Shown here piece by piece: positions 25,724 through 34,662 of a stretch of 64,000 nt of DNA. The DNA comes from Tumebacillus permanentifrigoris (GTDB lineage Bacteria > Bacillota > Bacilli > Tumebacillales > Tumebacillaceae). The translations under genes were made by a program, and so were the position numbers. Numbering within the stretch: position 1 is the stretch's first letter; every line of letters begins with the position of its first letter. The stretch spans positions 1 through 64,000 of the forward strand of contig NZ_QGGL01000004.1 in assembly GCF_003148565.1 (NCBI RefSeq), in the 5' to 3' direction. Under the pieces are notes generated by a model. The model was not told the origin of the DNA, searched no databases, and was given only the letters and a program-made list of their open reading frames with translations.

Positions 25724-26442
25724 TTGCGCACCACCAACAGGGTCAAGTAGTTCAACTCCTGCCCTTTCAATTCGTGAATGTCCAACCAGATCTGTTCTTC
25801 GCCGGAGGTCACTTTGGTGACGACGGATGCTTTTTTGTCGAGCCCTAATTCTGTGAGCAGCTCAATCATCAGATCGATGACTTTCGCTACTTTAATGAAC
25901 ACCAGCGCGTCGTGGTTCTCAATCGCGTGGCGCATCGCCGCACGGTCTTCGGTTGCCGGGATGATCGCAAAGTGATCGTCGCCATCTGCGAGGTGCAGCC
26001 CGAGGCGTGCCGCCGCTCCCAGCGCCGAGGAGATGCCCGGCACGGAGTGAATCTCCACTTCCGGGTAGAGCGCCTTCATCGTCCGCGCCATGTGAATCCA
26101 CGTGGAGTACAAGTTCGGATCGCCCTCCGTGACAAAGGCAACATCACGGCCTTGGGCGAGATGTTCCCAGATCGTGACGGCGGTTTTCTCCCAACTGGCC
26201 GCCAGCACCTCCTCATCCTTGGTCATCGGGAACACGAGTCCGAGCAGTTCCTTCTCCCCTGGCTGGATGTAAGCTTCCATGATCTGATGTGCGTAGCTTT
26301 TGCTGCCCATGCGCTTCTTCGGATAGGCGATCACGTCGACTTCCTTCATGAGGCGGAAGGCTTTTACGGTGATCAACTCCGGGTCGCCAGGGCCCACGCC
26401 TAGTCCGTAGAGGCGTCCAATTTTCGTAGCGGTTGTGCTCAT
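25720..26442 (-). CDS. cbiL: Cobalt-factor II C20-methyltransferase
   Basis: 240 residues from the ATG at 26442 (GAGGGAGACGC upstream), overlapping cbiET by [40 protein letters not shown] and [13 protein letters not shown] are typical of CbiL/CobI. It methylates C20 of cobalt-factor II or cobalt-precorrin-2. A longer frame with a non-conserved arginine-rich N-terminus was not used. Confidence 0.94.
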   Translation of the reverse strand: MSTTATKIGRLYGLGVGPGDPELITVKAFRLMKEVDVIAYPKKRMGSKSYAHQIMEAYIQPGEKELLGLVFPMTKDEEVLAASWEKTAVTIWEHLAQGRDVAFVTEGDPNLYSTWIHMARTMKALYPEVEIHSVPGISSALGAAARLGLHLADGDDHFAIIPATEDRAAMRHAIENHDALVFIKVAKVIDLMIELLTELGLDKKASVVTKVTSGEEQIWLDIHELKGQELNYLTLLVVRK

Positions 26443-27689
26443 GCGTCTCCCTCTTTCTGCTCGGGTGCGTCTGGTGTGTTCCAAGCGGTGATGATGTAGA
26501 TCGGGTTGAGCCCTTCAAATCGGGTCATGTGGAGGATCGGTTTGCTCCGCGCTGTCTGCAGAAGCGTCACGCGAAACGTCATGCCGAGCTTGGTAAACGT
26601 CTGGGTCGCCTCGTACAAGGTCTCAATCGTCGCCGCATTCAGCACGATCCGACCGTGTGGGCGCAAGCGTTCCGAGCAGATGCGCAAAACTTCCGCCATC
26701 TCGCCACCGCTGCCACCGATGAACACCGCGTCTGGATCAGGCCATGCTTCGAGATGCTCCGGGGCTTTTCCGTGGTGCAAGTGCAGATCCGTGCGGAACT
26801 TGCGGGCGTTCTGCTCCGCGTTGGCGAGGTCGGCCTCGTTTTTCTCAATCGCGTAGATCTGCCCGTTGGGCGCGAGTTTCGCCGCTTCGACGGAGACGGA
26901 CGCGGTACAAGTGCCGATGTCCCACAGCGTGCTGTCCGGGCGCAGGTTGAGTTCGGACAGGCTGAGCACGCGAACTTCGCGCTTGGTGATCAGTCCCTTG
27001 TCCGGCTTGCGTTGCGAGAACTCGTCGTCCTCGATGCCGAGCGTCCAGCGCGGGATGTCTGCTCCCCGTTTGTGGAGCAGGAGCACGACGTTGAGCGGGG
27101 AGAATTCGTGTGCTGCCACTTCCTGTAGATCGTCAAACGCACGGAGCAGCTCCCCCTCGCCACCCAAATTCTCTGCGACGATCATGCGGTACTCGGTCAT
27201 GCCGAAGTGCAAGAGATAGGCGGCGATGCTTGCGGGCGTGTTGGTATCGTCTGTGAGCAGAGCGACTTTGGGCTTGCCATCGAGACGTTGGGCGAGACCC
27301 TTGATGCTCTTGCCGTGCAGGGAGTCGATGTGCGCGTCCTGCCACCCGAGGCCCGCTCTGGCAAATGCCAATTGGATCGAAGACAAGTGCGGGTGGACGA
27401 CCAGTCCCGGCACTTTTTGGGCCAGATAGGCACCGATGCCATAAAACATCGGGTCGCCGGACGCGAGCACGACGACGTTGCGGCGGGCTGCTTGTTCCTG
27501 TTGCAAGCGTTCAACCAAGGTCGTCAGCTTGCCAGTTATCGTGTAGGTCTCGCCTGCAAAGTCTGGGAAAAACGCGAGGTGTCGCTCGCCGCCGATCAAC
27601 AGCTCGGCACGTTCAATGCGCTCCACCTGTGCGGGGAAAAGTCCGGCCGCGCCGTCATCCCCGATCCCGATCACGTGTATCTCGTTCAT
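26439..27689 (-). CDS. cbiET: Bifunctional cobalt-precorrin-7 C5-methyltransferase / precorrin-8-forming C15-methyltransferase (decarboxylating), CbiET fusion
   Basis: 416 residues; the ATG at 27689 has GGAAGGGGAGCG as ribosome site. The N-terminal half (about 1-205) is a tetrapyrrole methylase, CbiE ([35 protein letters not shown]). The C-terminal half (about 215-416) is the CbiT SAM-methyltransferase ([37 protein letters not shown]). It methylates C5 and C15 and decarboxylates the C12 acetate. The fused form is the CobL-type arrangement, also present in Bacillus megaterium. It overlaps the end of cbiD by 35 bases. Confidence 0.94.
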   Translation of the reverse strand: MNEIHVIGIGDDGAAGLFPAQVERIERAELLIGGERHLAFFPDFAGETYTITGKLTTLVERLQQEQAARRNVVVLASGDPMFYGIGAYLAQKVPGLVVHPHLSSIQLAFARAGLGWQDAHIDSLHGKSIKGLAQRLDGKPKVALLTDDTNTPASIAAYLLHFGMTEYRMIVAENLGGEGELLRAFDDLQEVAAHEFSPLNVVLLLHKRGADIPRWTLGIEDDEFSQRKPDKGLITKREVRVLSLSELNLRPDSTLWDIGTCTASVSVEAAKLAPNGQIYAIEKNEADLANAEQNARKFRTDLHLHHGKAPEHLEAWPDPDAVFIGGSGGEMAEVLRICSERLRPHGRIVLNAATIETLYEATQTFTKLGMTFRVTLLQTARSKPILHMTRFEGLNPIYIITAWNTPDAPEQKEGDA

Positions 27690-28791
27690 CAATCGCTCCC
27701 CTTCCCAACAGTTCGCCCTTCATCGTGGTCAACACCGTCTCCACCCACAGGCCGCCGCCGATCTCGTGGAGACTGTGCCGGCACGCGTGGCGACACAGTT
27801 TTTCAAAAAAAATCCCGTTGCCGATGCCGTGTAGGAGGTCACCGACTTGTGAGGCAGTATTGGCCCCCCGAACTTCCTCGAGCAGTTCCTGCGGTGCTCC
27901 GCAGTCTGCGGCGATCTCGGCGAGGAAGTTGAAATCGACCGGTGCCGACTTGGAATGCACCATCATCACGCCTTGGGCGATCTTGGAGAACTTGCCCATC
28001 ATGCCGACCAGCGAAACTTTGGATGCCCCCTGCCGCTTCGCATGACGCAGGGAAAAGCCGACAAAGTCGCCCATCTGAATGAACGCCTCCTGCGGCAACT
28101 CCGGGTAGAGTCTCATCGCGTACTTCTCCGAACTGCCGCCCGTGGTCAGCACGAGGTGTTCACAACCTGTGGCACGGGCGACTTTGATCGCTTGCACGAC
28201 AGACGCTTGGTAGGCCGCTGTGGAAAAAGGCACGACGATGCCCTTCGTGCCGAGGATCGAGATGCCGCCGATGATGCCGAGGCGTTCGTTGAGCGTTTTT
28301 TTCGCGATCTCGACGCCATCTGGGACGGAGATCACGACGCGAACGCTGCGGTCGATGCCATACTCATTGCAAACTTCTGCGACGACCTTGCGCAACATGC
28401 GGCGCGGAACCGGATTGATCGCCGCTTCTCCGACCGGCACCGGGAGACCGGGCTTGGTCATCCGCCCGACACCGATCCCCCCGTCCAGTTCAACTTCGCC
28501 GTGGCCTGGTAGCCACGAAACTTCGGAGCAGATCAGCGCACCGTGTGTCGCGTCCGGGTCATCTCCGGCGTCCTTGATCACGCCACAGGTGGCACGCTGT
28601 TCGTCAAACTCGCAAGATTCCATATGAAACGTGATCGTCTCACCGATCGGGAGCAGGATGTCCACCTGTTCGACCGCTTCCTGTGTGATCAAGGCGAGCA
28701 GAGCTGCCTTGGTCGCGGCGGTGGCGTTGGCTCCAGTGGTGTAGCCCCGCCGCATCTGCGCGGGGTCTTTTTCCGGCTCCTTCATGGTCAT
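27655..28791 (-). CDS. cbiD: Cobalt-precorrin-5B C1-methyltransferase
   Basis: 378 residues. [20 protein letters not shown] near the N-terminus is the CbiD signature, followed by [36 protein letters not shown] and [14 protein letters not shown]. It methylates C1 in the anaerobic pathway. The start overlaps the cbiC stop (ATGA). The C-terminus is longer than needed for the fold and overlaps cbiET. Confidence 0.94.
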   Translation of the reverse strand: MTMKEPEKDPAQMRRGYTTGANATAATKAALLALITQEAVEQVDILLPIGETITFHMESCEFDEQRATCGVIKDAGDDPDATHGALICSEVSWLPGHGEVELDGGIGVGRMTKPGLPVPVGEAAINPVPRRMLRKVVAEVCNEYGIDRSVRVVISVPDGVEIAKKTLNERLGIIGGISILGTKGIVVPFSTAAYQASVVQAIKVARATGCEHLVLTTGGSSEKYAMRLYPELPQEAFIQMGDFVGFSLRHAKRQGASKVSLVGMMGKFSKIAQGVMMVHSKSAPVDFNFLAEIAADCGAPQELLEEVRGANTASQVGDLLHGIGNGIFFEKLCRHACRHSLHEIGGGLWVETVLTTMKGELLGRGAIDERDTRDRDRG

Positions 28792-29444
28792 TGTTGTTCA
28801 GCGAGCAGCGAGAGCGCGTTGAGTGCTGCGACGGAGACCGGACTGCCGCCCTTGCGACCCCGGTTGGTGATGAACGGCACGTCGCCGTCGATCAATTTCG
28901 CCAGTTCGTCCTTGGACTCTGCGGCGGAGACGAAGCCGACCGGCATGCCGATCACCAGCGAGGGGCGAGCTTCCCCGGCCTTGATCAAGCGGATCAACTC
29001 CAACAGGGCAGTCGGTGCGTTGCCGATGACAAAGATCCCGTCCGGTGCTTCTGCTACGGCCTTGCGCGTGGCGATGATCGCACGGGTGAGGTTGAGGCGT
29101 TTGGCTTCGACCGCAACGTCAGGATCGGAGATGTAGACTTCGACGCGACCGCCGAATTTTTCGATGCGCGGTTTCGAGATGCCGGACTGGATCATCTGCA
29201 CATCGGCAAAAACGGGCTTGCCCGCACGGATCGCGGCAATCCCGGCTTCGATAGCATCGCGGTGAAAGACGAGGCTCCGGCCGAGGTCAAAATCAGCGGA
29301 GGCGTGGATGACGCGTTGAACGACCGGATACTGGTCAGCGCGGAACGGGTGCTCCCCGATCTCAGCGGTGATGATGTCGAAACTGAGGCTTTCAATCTCT
29401 TGCGGTTGCACAGTCAACGGTTTGAAATCCATGTTAAATTCCAT
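28788..29444 (-). CDS. cbiC: Cobalt-precorrin-8 methylmutase
   Basis: 218 residues from the ATG at 29444, chosen for the GCGAGGAGA ribosome site; it overlaps cbiJ by 11 bases. RVIHASADFDLGRSLVF carries the catalytic histidine, and VIGNAPTALLELIRLI, VIGMPVGFVSAAESKDEL and FITNRGRKGGSPVSVAALNA are diagnostic of CbiC/CobH. It moves a methyl group from C11 to C12, forming cobyrinic acid. Confidence 0.95.
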   Translation of the reverse strand: MEFNMDFKPLTVQPQEIESLSFDIITAEIGEHPFRADQYPVVQRVIHASADFDLGRSLVFHRDAIEAGIAAIRAGKPVFADVQMIQSGISKPRIEKFGGRVEVYISDPDVAVEAKRLNLTRAIIATRKAVAEAPDGIFVIGNAPTALLELIRLIKAGEARPSLVIGMPVGFVSAAESKDELAKLIDGDVPFITNRGRKGGSPVSVAALNALSLLAEQQ

Positions 29445-30219
29445 GTACCAGATCTCCTCGCAGGTGGTGTAGGTGTTGCAGGACAGGCTCGAATTCGGAA
29501 TAGACATCGCCGTAGGATAGACCCGGGCGGCCGATGATGATCACGTGCAGGCCAAGTTCGAGCGCCGATTCTACCTTGTCATCGACGGCCCCGACTTTGC
29601 CGCTCTCCTTGGTTACCACCACATCAATTCCATAGTTGCGGTAGAGCGCGATGTTGAGTTCCTTGGTGAACGGGCCTTGCATGGCGATGATGTGTTTTTG
29701 CTCAACGCCGAGTTCAGCGCACTTTTCCATGTTGTCGATGCGCGGCAGCATGCGGGCGTAGAGTGTCGTACCTTCCACGCCGAGCAGACGCTCGGTGAAG
29801 ATCTGCAAGGTCTTGCTTCCGGTGGTCAGCATGATATGTCCGCCCAGTTCGGCCGCTTTCTCTGCCGCCTGTGCGTAGTCGTCGACGAAGTGCAGTTGCG
29901 GATGGTCCGCAAAAGTCAGGGCTTCGCGCTCGAAACGGAGGTACGGGATGCCGCACGCTTGCGTGGCGGTCATCGCGTTTTTGTGCGCCTCCTCTGCGAA
30001 CGGGTGGGCGGCATCGACGACAGCGCGAATGTTGTGTGCCTTGATGTAGACGCTCATCTCGTCGGCCGTCATCCGACCGACGCGCACCGGGATGCCCGCT
30101 TCCTGTAGCGAATTCGCCGCGCTGTCGGTGACGACCGAAGCGGTGATCGCATAGCCTGCCTGCTGGATCAGGACCGCCAGTTCACGCGCATCGCTAGTTC
30201 CCGCGAGGTGCAGAATCAT
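29434..30219 (-). CDS. cbiJ: Cobalt-precorrin-6A reductase
   Basis: 261 residues. MILHLAGTSDARELAVLIQ is the usual N-terminal dinucleotide-binding start, with VVDAAHPFAEEAHKNA and TTGSKTLQIF in the middle and VVTKESGKVGAVDDKVESAL near the end. It reduces the macrocycle with NAD(P)H. It overlaps cbiX by ATGA and cbiC by 11 bases. Confidence 0.94.
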   Translation of the reverse strand: MILHLAGTSDARELAVLIQQAGYAITASVVTDSAANSLQEAGIPVRVGRMTADEMSVYIKAHNIRAVVDAAHPFAEEAHKNAMTATQACGIPYLRFEREALTFADHPQLHFVDDYAQAAEKAAELGGHIMLTTGSKTLQIFTERLLGVEGTTLYARMLPRIDNMEKCAELGVEQKHIIAMQGPFTKELNIALYRNYGIDVVVTKESGKVGAVDDKVESALELGLHVIIIGRPGLSYGDVYSEFEPVLQHLHHLRGDLVHGI

Positions 30220-31160
30220 CGGGTGACCCCCTTCGCCGGGATGAGGCTGTCGGCGTGTTCATGATCGTGATGTTCGTGATCGTGATGTCCGTGTTCGCCC
30301 TCATGGTGATGGGAATGGTCGTGATCATGGTGGTGGTGATGTTCATCCATCGCCGCGAGTCGGAACTGGCAGTGGTCGCAGTTCATTTTTACCTCGCCCT
30401 GTGCGGCTTCCTCTGCGCGCTCCTCGATCAGTTCAATCAGCGCATCATGGAACCCGAAGTACTCCGCGAGTTTCAACTCCACATCTGGATACGTCAGGCT
30501 GAACGGCTCCATGAAGCCTTCAATCCGCTGGATCAGCACGCCTGTGAACAGGAAGTACGGCAGGATGTACACCCGCTTCGCGCCTAGCGCGATGCACCGT
30601 TTCAATCCATCCTCGAAGTTCGGCTCTGTCACGCCGATGTAGCAAGTCTCCACGAACTTGACGGGTGTGCGTTCCCACAACAACCGCGAGACTTTAAAAA
30701 GGTCGCTGTTCGCATCAGGATCGCTGCTCCCGCGCCCGACGATCAGAATCGCATCCTCCGTCCGCGCCTCGCCCGCCAGTTCCAGACTCAACCCGGCTTC
30801 CTCCAAGCGCGCTGTCAAAATCTCCAACGCCTTCGGATGCACACCCAACGGTTTTCCGTAGGAGAACTCCACGCTCGGATACTGCTCGCGTGCGACATCA
30901 ATCGCATGCGGGATGTGGATTTTGCTGTGACCTGCGCCAAACAGGATGATCGGCACCAACGTCACACGCGTAGCCCCACGCACGATGCACGCCGCGATCC
31001 CTTGTGCGATCGTCGGCGTGGTCAATTCGAGGAAGCAAGTCTCGATCACCGGGTACTTGCTGCCCAATCGCTCCTGCACGCGCCCTGCAAATGCAAGCAA
31101 TTGCTGATTGCCCTCCTGCACCCGACTCCCGTGTCCAACCAATAGAATGGCATGACTCAT
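30216..31160 (-). CDS. cbiX: Sirohydrochlorin cobaltochelatase, long His-rich form
   Basis: 314 residues from the ATG at 31160. The first chelatase-like half has ILLVGHGSRVQEGNQQLLAF (catalytic H10) and FGAGHSKIHIPHAID; the second, weaker half (VGRGSSDPDANSD, YFLFTGVLIQRIEGF) lacks the first histidine. Then come an MNCDHC motif (MXCXXC) and a histidine/aspartate-rich tail of about 40 residues. Both features are known in Bacillus megaterium CbiX, where the cysteines hold an iron-sulfur cluster; the tail may store or hand over cobalt. It inserts cobalt early, as the anaerobic route requires. It starts 17 bases after cbiH60. Confidence 0.93.
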   Translation of the reverse strand: MSHAILLVGHGSRVQEGNQQLLAFAGRVQERLGSKYPVIETCFLELTTPTIAQGIAACIVRGATRVTLVPIILFGAGHSKIHIPHAIDVAREQYPSVEFSYGKPLGVHPKALEILTARLEEAGLSLELAGEARTEDAILIVGRGSSDPDANSDLFKVSRLLWERTPVKFVETCYIGVTEPNFEDGLKRCIALGAKRVYILPYFLFTGVLIQRIEGFMEPFSLTYPDVELKLAEYFGFHDALIELIEERAEEAAQGEVKMNCDHCQFRLAAMDEHHHHHDHDHSHHHEGEHGHHDHEHHDHEHADSLIPAKGVTR

Positions 31161-31177
31161 ATCCTGCATCCCCTTTC

Positions 31178-32836
31178 TCAATCTCCGCAGATCGATTCGA
31201 TCACGAGCGGTGCCGTGAAGTCTTCATGATGGAAGCCCACGAGATTCCCCACTCGTTTGAAAAACTTGTGGAAGCGTTCATCTGGATAGCCCTTCGCCTT
31301 GTATTCAGCGAGGATCTGTTCCACGGCTGACAACAGTTGCGCCGGCTCCAACCCTTCCGCAACCCGCTGTGCCGGATGTGCGTTGCGCCCGATCGCTTTG
31401 CCGCCGAGGAACAGGTCGAACTTCCCTTGGCGATAGACCATCGCGATGTCCTCATTGACCGATCCGTAGCAAGCCATCCCGCATCCCGCGAACCCGATCT
31501 TCAACTCTTTGGGAACCGTGAGCCCGCCGAAGCGTTGCATGATCTCCTCCGCCTGCGGGTAGGAGTCCGTCTTCTCCATGTTGCAGAAGTCGCAGGCTTT
31601 CAGTTGGACGACACTGCCCACAGGTTGCACGATCATCCCGGCGGCTTCCAACACACTCGCGACCTGCTCTGGTTCTGAGGTCGTCACGCGCAGGATCACG
31701 TAATGGTTCGGCGTGTACTCGATCTCCCCGTCTTCACCGACGACCTCTAGCATCGTCGCCATCTGCTTGGGCGTGAGTTTTTTGTTGCCGACCCCTGGCG
31801 ACACCGCGATCTCGAGGATCAACGGCTGGGCAAAAAGCGCCCCTTGCACGTGCGCTTCACGTTCGACGACCGCCGTTTCCAAGACGCCACGGTTGACCAG
31901 CAGCGACACCGCATCCATCGCAAGTTCCGCCGAACTGCGAGGTGTGGACTTCACCTGTGCGACTCCCGCCTTCAAAGCCTCCAAGCGCTCTGTCGCATCG
32001 CCACCATGCAACGCCCACGGCTCGTTTTTCTCCAACAACCGCTCGTTCATCTGGATCGGCTGTTCGGCACGATCCAGTGTGTACTTGCGCTGGTATCCAC
32101 GCGGCGTGATCATCTTGCCGTCGTACACCTTCGTGCTGGTGTTGCCGATGATCACCGTCGTCAGCATCCCGATGTCATGCTCCAACATCTCACCAAGCGT
32201 CGTCAGGATGACTTGCTGCGAGCTTCGATAGGCACTTTTCACCAACCCGACCGGCGTCTGTGCCGAACGGTACTTCAGCAAAATCTGTTGCGTCTCCACG
32301 ATCTGTCTCGTCCGCCGACCACTGCGCGGGTTGTACAGCGCCACGATGAAGTCGCCCATCCCCGCCGCTTCCACCCGCTTGGCGATCACTTCCCACGGCG
32401 TCAGGTGGTCGCTGAGCGAGATCGTGCAGGCATCGTGCATCACCGGCGCCCCCAACAACGAGGCACAGGAATTGATCGCGGAGATCCCCGGGATCACCTC
32501 CACCTCAACGCCAGTCGCTTCCGTCCACCCTTGCTCGATCAACACTTCATAGACCAATCCGGCCATGCCGTAGACGCCGGCATCTCCGGAGGAGATCACG
32601 GCGACTTTTTTCCCCATCTCCGCTTGGCGAACCGCTTCGATGGCGCGGCTGACCTCCTCCGTCATGCCTGTGCGGACGATCTCTTGGTCTGTCAACAACC
32701 CGCGGATCAAGTCCACGTAGGTGTTGTATCCGATGATCACATCTGCTTCCTGAATCGCTTCCCGCGCACGATCTGTGATGTGCGCGAAGCTCCCCGGCCC
32801 GAAGCCGATGACCAGCAATTTGCCTCTCGTCGTCAT
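31178..32836 (-). CDS. cbiH: CbiH60-type cobalt-precorrin-3 C17-methyltransferase fused to a nitrite/sulfite-reductase-like Fe-S domain
   Basis: 552 residues from the ATG at 32836. The upstream frame runs through the riboswitch and is not coding. The N-terminal part (about 1-245) is the CbiH/CobJ methylase (KLLVIGFGPGSFAHITDRAR, SSGDAGVYGMAGL, VIPGISAINSCASLLGAP). A linker follows, then a C-terminal domain related to ferredoxin-nitrite reductases with C415, C418 (KACDFC) and C452, C456 (AGCGMACYG) as probable 4Fe-4S ligands. This is the CbiH60 architecture of Bacillus megaterium, which methylates C17 and contracts the ring. It is the first gene behind the cobalamin riboswitch. Confidence 0.92.
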   Translation of the reverse strand: MTTRGKLLVIGFGPGSFAHITDRAREAIQEADVIIGYNTYVDLIRGLLTDQEIVRTGMTEEVSRAIEAVRQAEMGKKVAVISSGDAGVYGMAGLVYEVLIEQGWTEATGVEVEVIPGISAINSCASLLGAPVMHDACTISLSDHLTPWEVIAKRVEAAGMGDFIVALYNPRSGRRTRQIVETQQILLKYRSAQTPVGLVKSAYRSSQQVILTTLGEMLEHDIGMLTTVIIGNTSTKVYDGKMITPRGYQRKYTLDRAEQPIQMNERLLEKNEPWALHGGDATERLEALKAGVAQVKSTPRSSAELAMDAVSLLVNRGVLETAVVEREAHVQGALFAQPLILEIAVSPGVGNKKLTPKQMATMLEVVGEDGEIEYTPNHYVILRVTTSEPEQVASVLEAAGMIVQPVGSVVQLKACDFCNMEKTDSYPQAEEIMQRFGGLTVPKELKIGFAGCGMACYGSVNEDIAMVYRQGKFDLFLGGKAIGRNAHPAQRVAEGLEPAQLLSAVEQILAEYKAKGYPDERFHKFFKRVGNLVGFHHEDFTAPLVIESICGD

Positions 32837-32870
32837 CTCCCGCTCTCCTCTCCAAGCCCAAAACTCAACA

Positions 32871-32903
32871 AAAAAGACGCCTCCCCTATAGGAAGGCGCC
32901 TCC
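32871..32903 (-). terminator. Expression-platform terminator of the cbiH60-operon riboswitch
   Basis: On the minus strand GGCGCCTTCC pairs with GGGGAGGCGTC, then TTTTTT. It lies between the riboswitch aptamer and the cbiH60 start, as expected for transcription attenuation by cobalamin. Confidence 0.85.
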
Positions 32904-33011
32904 GATTTACTTTGAGTAAGCCCAGCACGGCACAAAAAGTCACCGCACACGGACAGAACAAGTCTCGTGACCCCATACCTCCTATTTCCACGTAAGAAGT
33001 GATGGATGTAC

Positions 33012-33175
33012 ACCAAAGGCAGGTCTCCTGACTCGTGAATCAACGCTTCCTCCGCCTTCCCATCCCCATACGGGTACAGTGGCAAATTGGAGGTCGCTCC
33101 TCACACACAGTGGCGGGACCGTGCCGGACTTTAACCGGCTTCCCTTTCAAGCTCTCGCGAGCACCTTGGTGGTCT
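33012..33175 (-). ncRNA. Cobalamin riboswitch controlling the cbi/cob operon
   Basis: Read on the minus strand, the region contains the conserved core in order: AAAGGGAAGCCGGT, then AGTCCGGCACGGTCCCGCC with ACTGTG, GCCACTG, GGGAAGG, and the closing B12-box-like GTCAGGAGACCTGCC. A P1 helix can be drawn between CACCAAGG (5') and CCTTTGGTG (3'). Downstream lies a terminator and then cbiH60. High adenosylcobalamin should favour termination and shut off the 19-gene operon. Confidence 0.93.
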
Positions 33176-33242
33176 CATATGTAGTTGGTTTGTTTCAATT
33201 CTATGAAATCATCTAAACTATATACCATTATTTTCAGGCTGT

Positions 33243-34286
33243 CTACAGTCCGATGTCGGCAAACGTCGCCATCTCGCGCACCAAGCGCGTGGCTGATTCC
33301 AGCAACGGCATCGCCAAAACCGCCCCCGTTCCCTCGCCCAATCGCATCTCAAGTTGCAACAGCGGCGACAACCCGATCGCGTCCAAGATCACGCGATGGG
33401 CAGGCTCTTGCGACAGATGCGAGGCGAACAGATACGCGCCGACTTTTTCCTCCAAGCGGTGCGCGACCAACGCCGCCGCACCTGCGATCACACCATCGAC
33501 CAACACGGCGATCCCCGCACTGGCCGCCCCCAGCACCACGCCGACCAGACCGGCAATCTCCAATCCACCGACCTTCGCCAGCACATCCAGCGCATCTGCC
33601 GGATTCGGCTGGTTGACCTCCAACGCCCGTTGAATCACGGCGCCTTTGTGTGGCAGGACGCTGGTTTCGATCCCGGTGCCGCGCCCGATCAACTCCAGCA
33701 ACGGATGCCCGGTCAGCACCGCCGCGATCGCAGAGCTCGGCGTGGTATTGCCGATGCCCATCTCGCCCAATGCAACAACTTGCACGCCGTCTCGCTGCAG
33801 ACGTTTTGCGATCGTGATCCCGACTTCAATCGCCGCCAGCGCTTCCTCGCGGCTCATCGCAGGTCCGACCGCCATGTTGTCGGTGCCCGCCTTGACCTTC
33901 GCGGATACGATGCCGTCGATCTCCTGTTCACAGCAACTGCCCACGTCAACCACATGCACATCCGCGCCCATCTGCCGCGCCAGCACATTGACGGCCGCAC
34001 GCCCACTTGAGAAATTCGCCATCATCAACCCCGTCACCGCAGATGGATACGCACTAACCCCTTCCGCCACCACGCCATGATCGCCACACATCACGACGAC
34101 CGCACGCTTGGTGACCTCGGGGAACACCTTGCCTTGTATGCCAGCGAGCCGGATGCCGATTTCCTCCAGCTTCCCGAGGCTGCCGAGCGGTTTGGTCAAT
34201 TGATCCCACCGCGCCCGCGCGTCCTCCATGACCTGTGCATCCAACTCGCGAACCCCTACACCCAATTTCAAATTCAACATGCGCAC
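33243..34286 (-). CDS. cobT: Nicotinate-nucleotide-dimethylbenzimidazole phosphoribosyltransferase
   Basis: 347 residues. The GTG at 34286 is preferred because AGGAG is 7 bases upstream; an ATG at 34280 is the alternative. CobT stretches are RARWDQLTKPLGSLGKLEEI, VVVMCGDHGVVAEGVSAYP, NFSSGRAAVNVLARQMGADV, LGEMGIGNTTPSSAIAAVL and, near the end, LRLGEGTGAVLAMPLL with the catalytic glutamate. It makes alpha-ribazole phosphate from the lower-ligand base. It is separated from the main operon by the operon riboswitch and has a second cobalamin riboswitch of its own. Confidence 0.96.
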   Translation of the reverse strand: MRMLNLKLGVGVRELDAQVMEDARARWDQLTKPLGSLGKLEEIGIRLAGIQGKVFPEVTKRAVVVMCGDHGVVAEGVSAYPSAVTGLMMANFSSGRAAVNVLARQMGADVHVVDVGSCCEQEIDGIVSAKVKAGTDNMAVGPAMSREEALAAIEVGITIAKRLQRDGVQVVALGEMGIGNTTPSSAIAAVLTGHPLLELIGRGTGIETSVLPHKGAVIQRALEVNQPNPADALDVLAKVGGLEIAGLVGVVLGAASAGIAVLVDGVIAGAAALVAHRLEEKVGAYLFASHLSQEPAHRVILDAIGLSPLLQLEMRLGEGTGAVLAMPLLESATRLVREMATFADIGL

Positions 34287-34324
34287 TCATCCTCTCCTCG
34301 ATGGTTTTCCCTGAGCTGGACATC

Positions 34325-34356
34325 GTAAAAAATCCAAGCCCGAATAAGCTTGGATT
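34325..34356 (-). terminator. Expression-platform terminator of the cobT riboswitch
   Basis: AATCCAAGC (34331-34339) and GCTTGGATT (34348-34356) form the stem, with TTTTTTAC following on the minus strand. It sits between aptamer and cobT. Confidence 0.85.
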
Positions 34357-34387
34357 GTCCAGACCCAATCGAAAGTGTGTCACACAA

Positions 34388-34531
34388 TAGGCAGGTCTCC
34401 TGGCTGTCGGATCATCCCTCGCTTCTGTGCCTTCCCAGCGACAAACACCAGTGGCAGCAGAACAGTCCCCGACCACAGTGGCGGGCCCGCGCGTCTCTCG
34501 CTTCCCTTTTCACCCCAATTGGGGCACCTGT
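34388..34531 (-). ncRNA. Cobalamin riboswitch controlling cobT
   Basis: The minus strand carries AAGGGAAGCGAGAG, GCGGGCCCGCC with ACTGTGG, GCCACTGG, CTGGGAAGG and the final CAGCCAGGAGACCTGCC, the same conserved blocks in the same order as the operon riboswitch but with different helices. A terminator and the cobT start follow. Expression should fall when adenosylcobalamin is plentiful. Confidence 0.92.
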
Positions 34532-34557
34532 TGTGGCGATGTGATTTTTTCACTCTC

Positions 34558-34586
34558 ACTATAGATTAAATTCCTACCCCTGTGAA
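34558..34586 (-). promoter_or_regulatory. Sigma-A promoter of the cobT riboswitch transcript
   Basis: On the minus strand TTCACA (34581-34586) and TATAGT (34558-34563) are separated by exactly 17 bases, one mismatch each to consensus. The riboswitch begins about 27 bases downstream. Confidence 0.7.
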
Positions 34587-34662
34587 GCGCGTTGCACAAA
34601 AAGTGCAGGTCGCTGCGTACAATCTGGTAAGATCGAGGGAACAGGAGGGAGGCACGATTCCC

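Noticed and set aside
30216-30340. Histidine-rich tail of CbiX as a possible assembly or cloning artefact
   Set aside because: Mixed His/Asp/Glu codons and known His-rich CbiX proteins in Bacillus make it a natural feature.
32837-33085. Extending cbiH60 upstream to a start at 33085
   Set aside because: That stretch is the terminator and riboswitch; the ATG at 32836 has a ribosome site and begins the conserved methylase fold.
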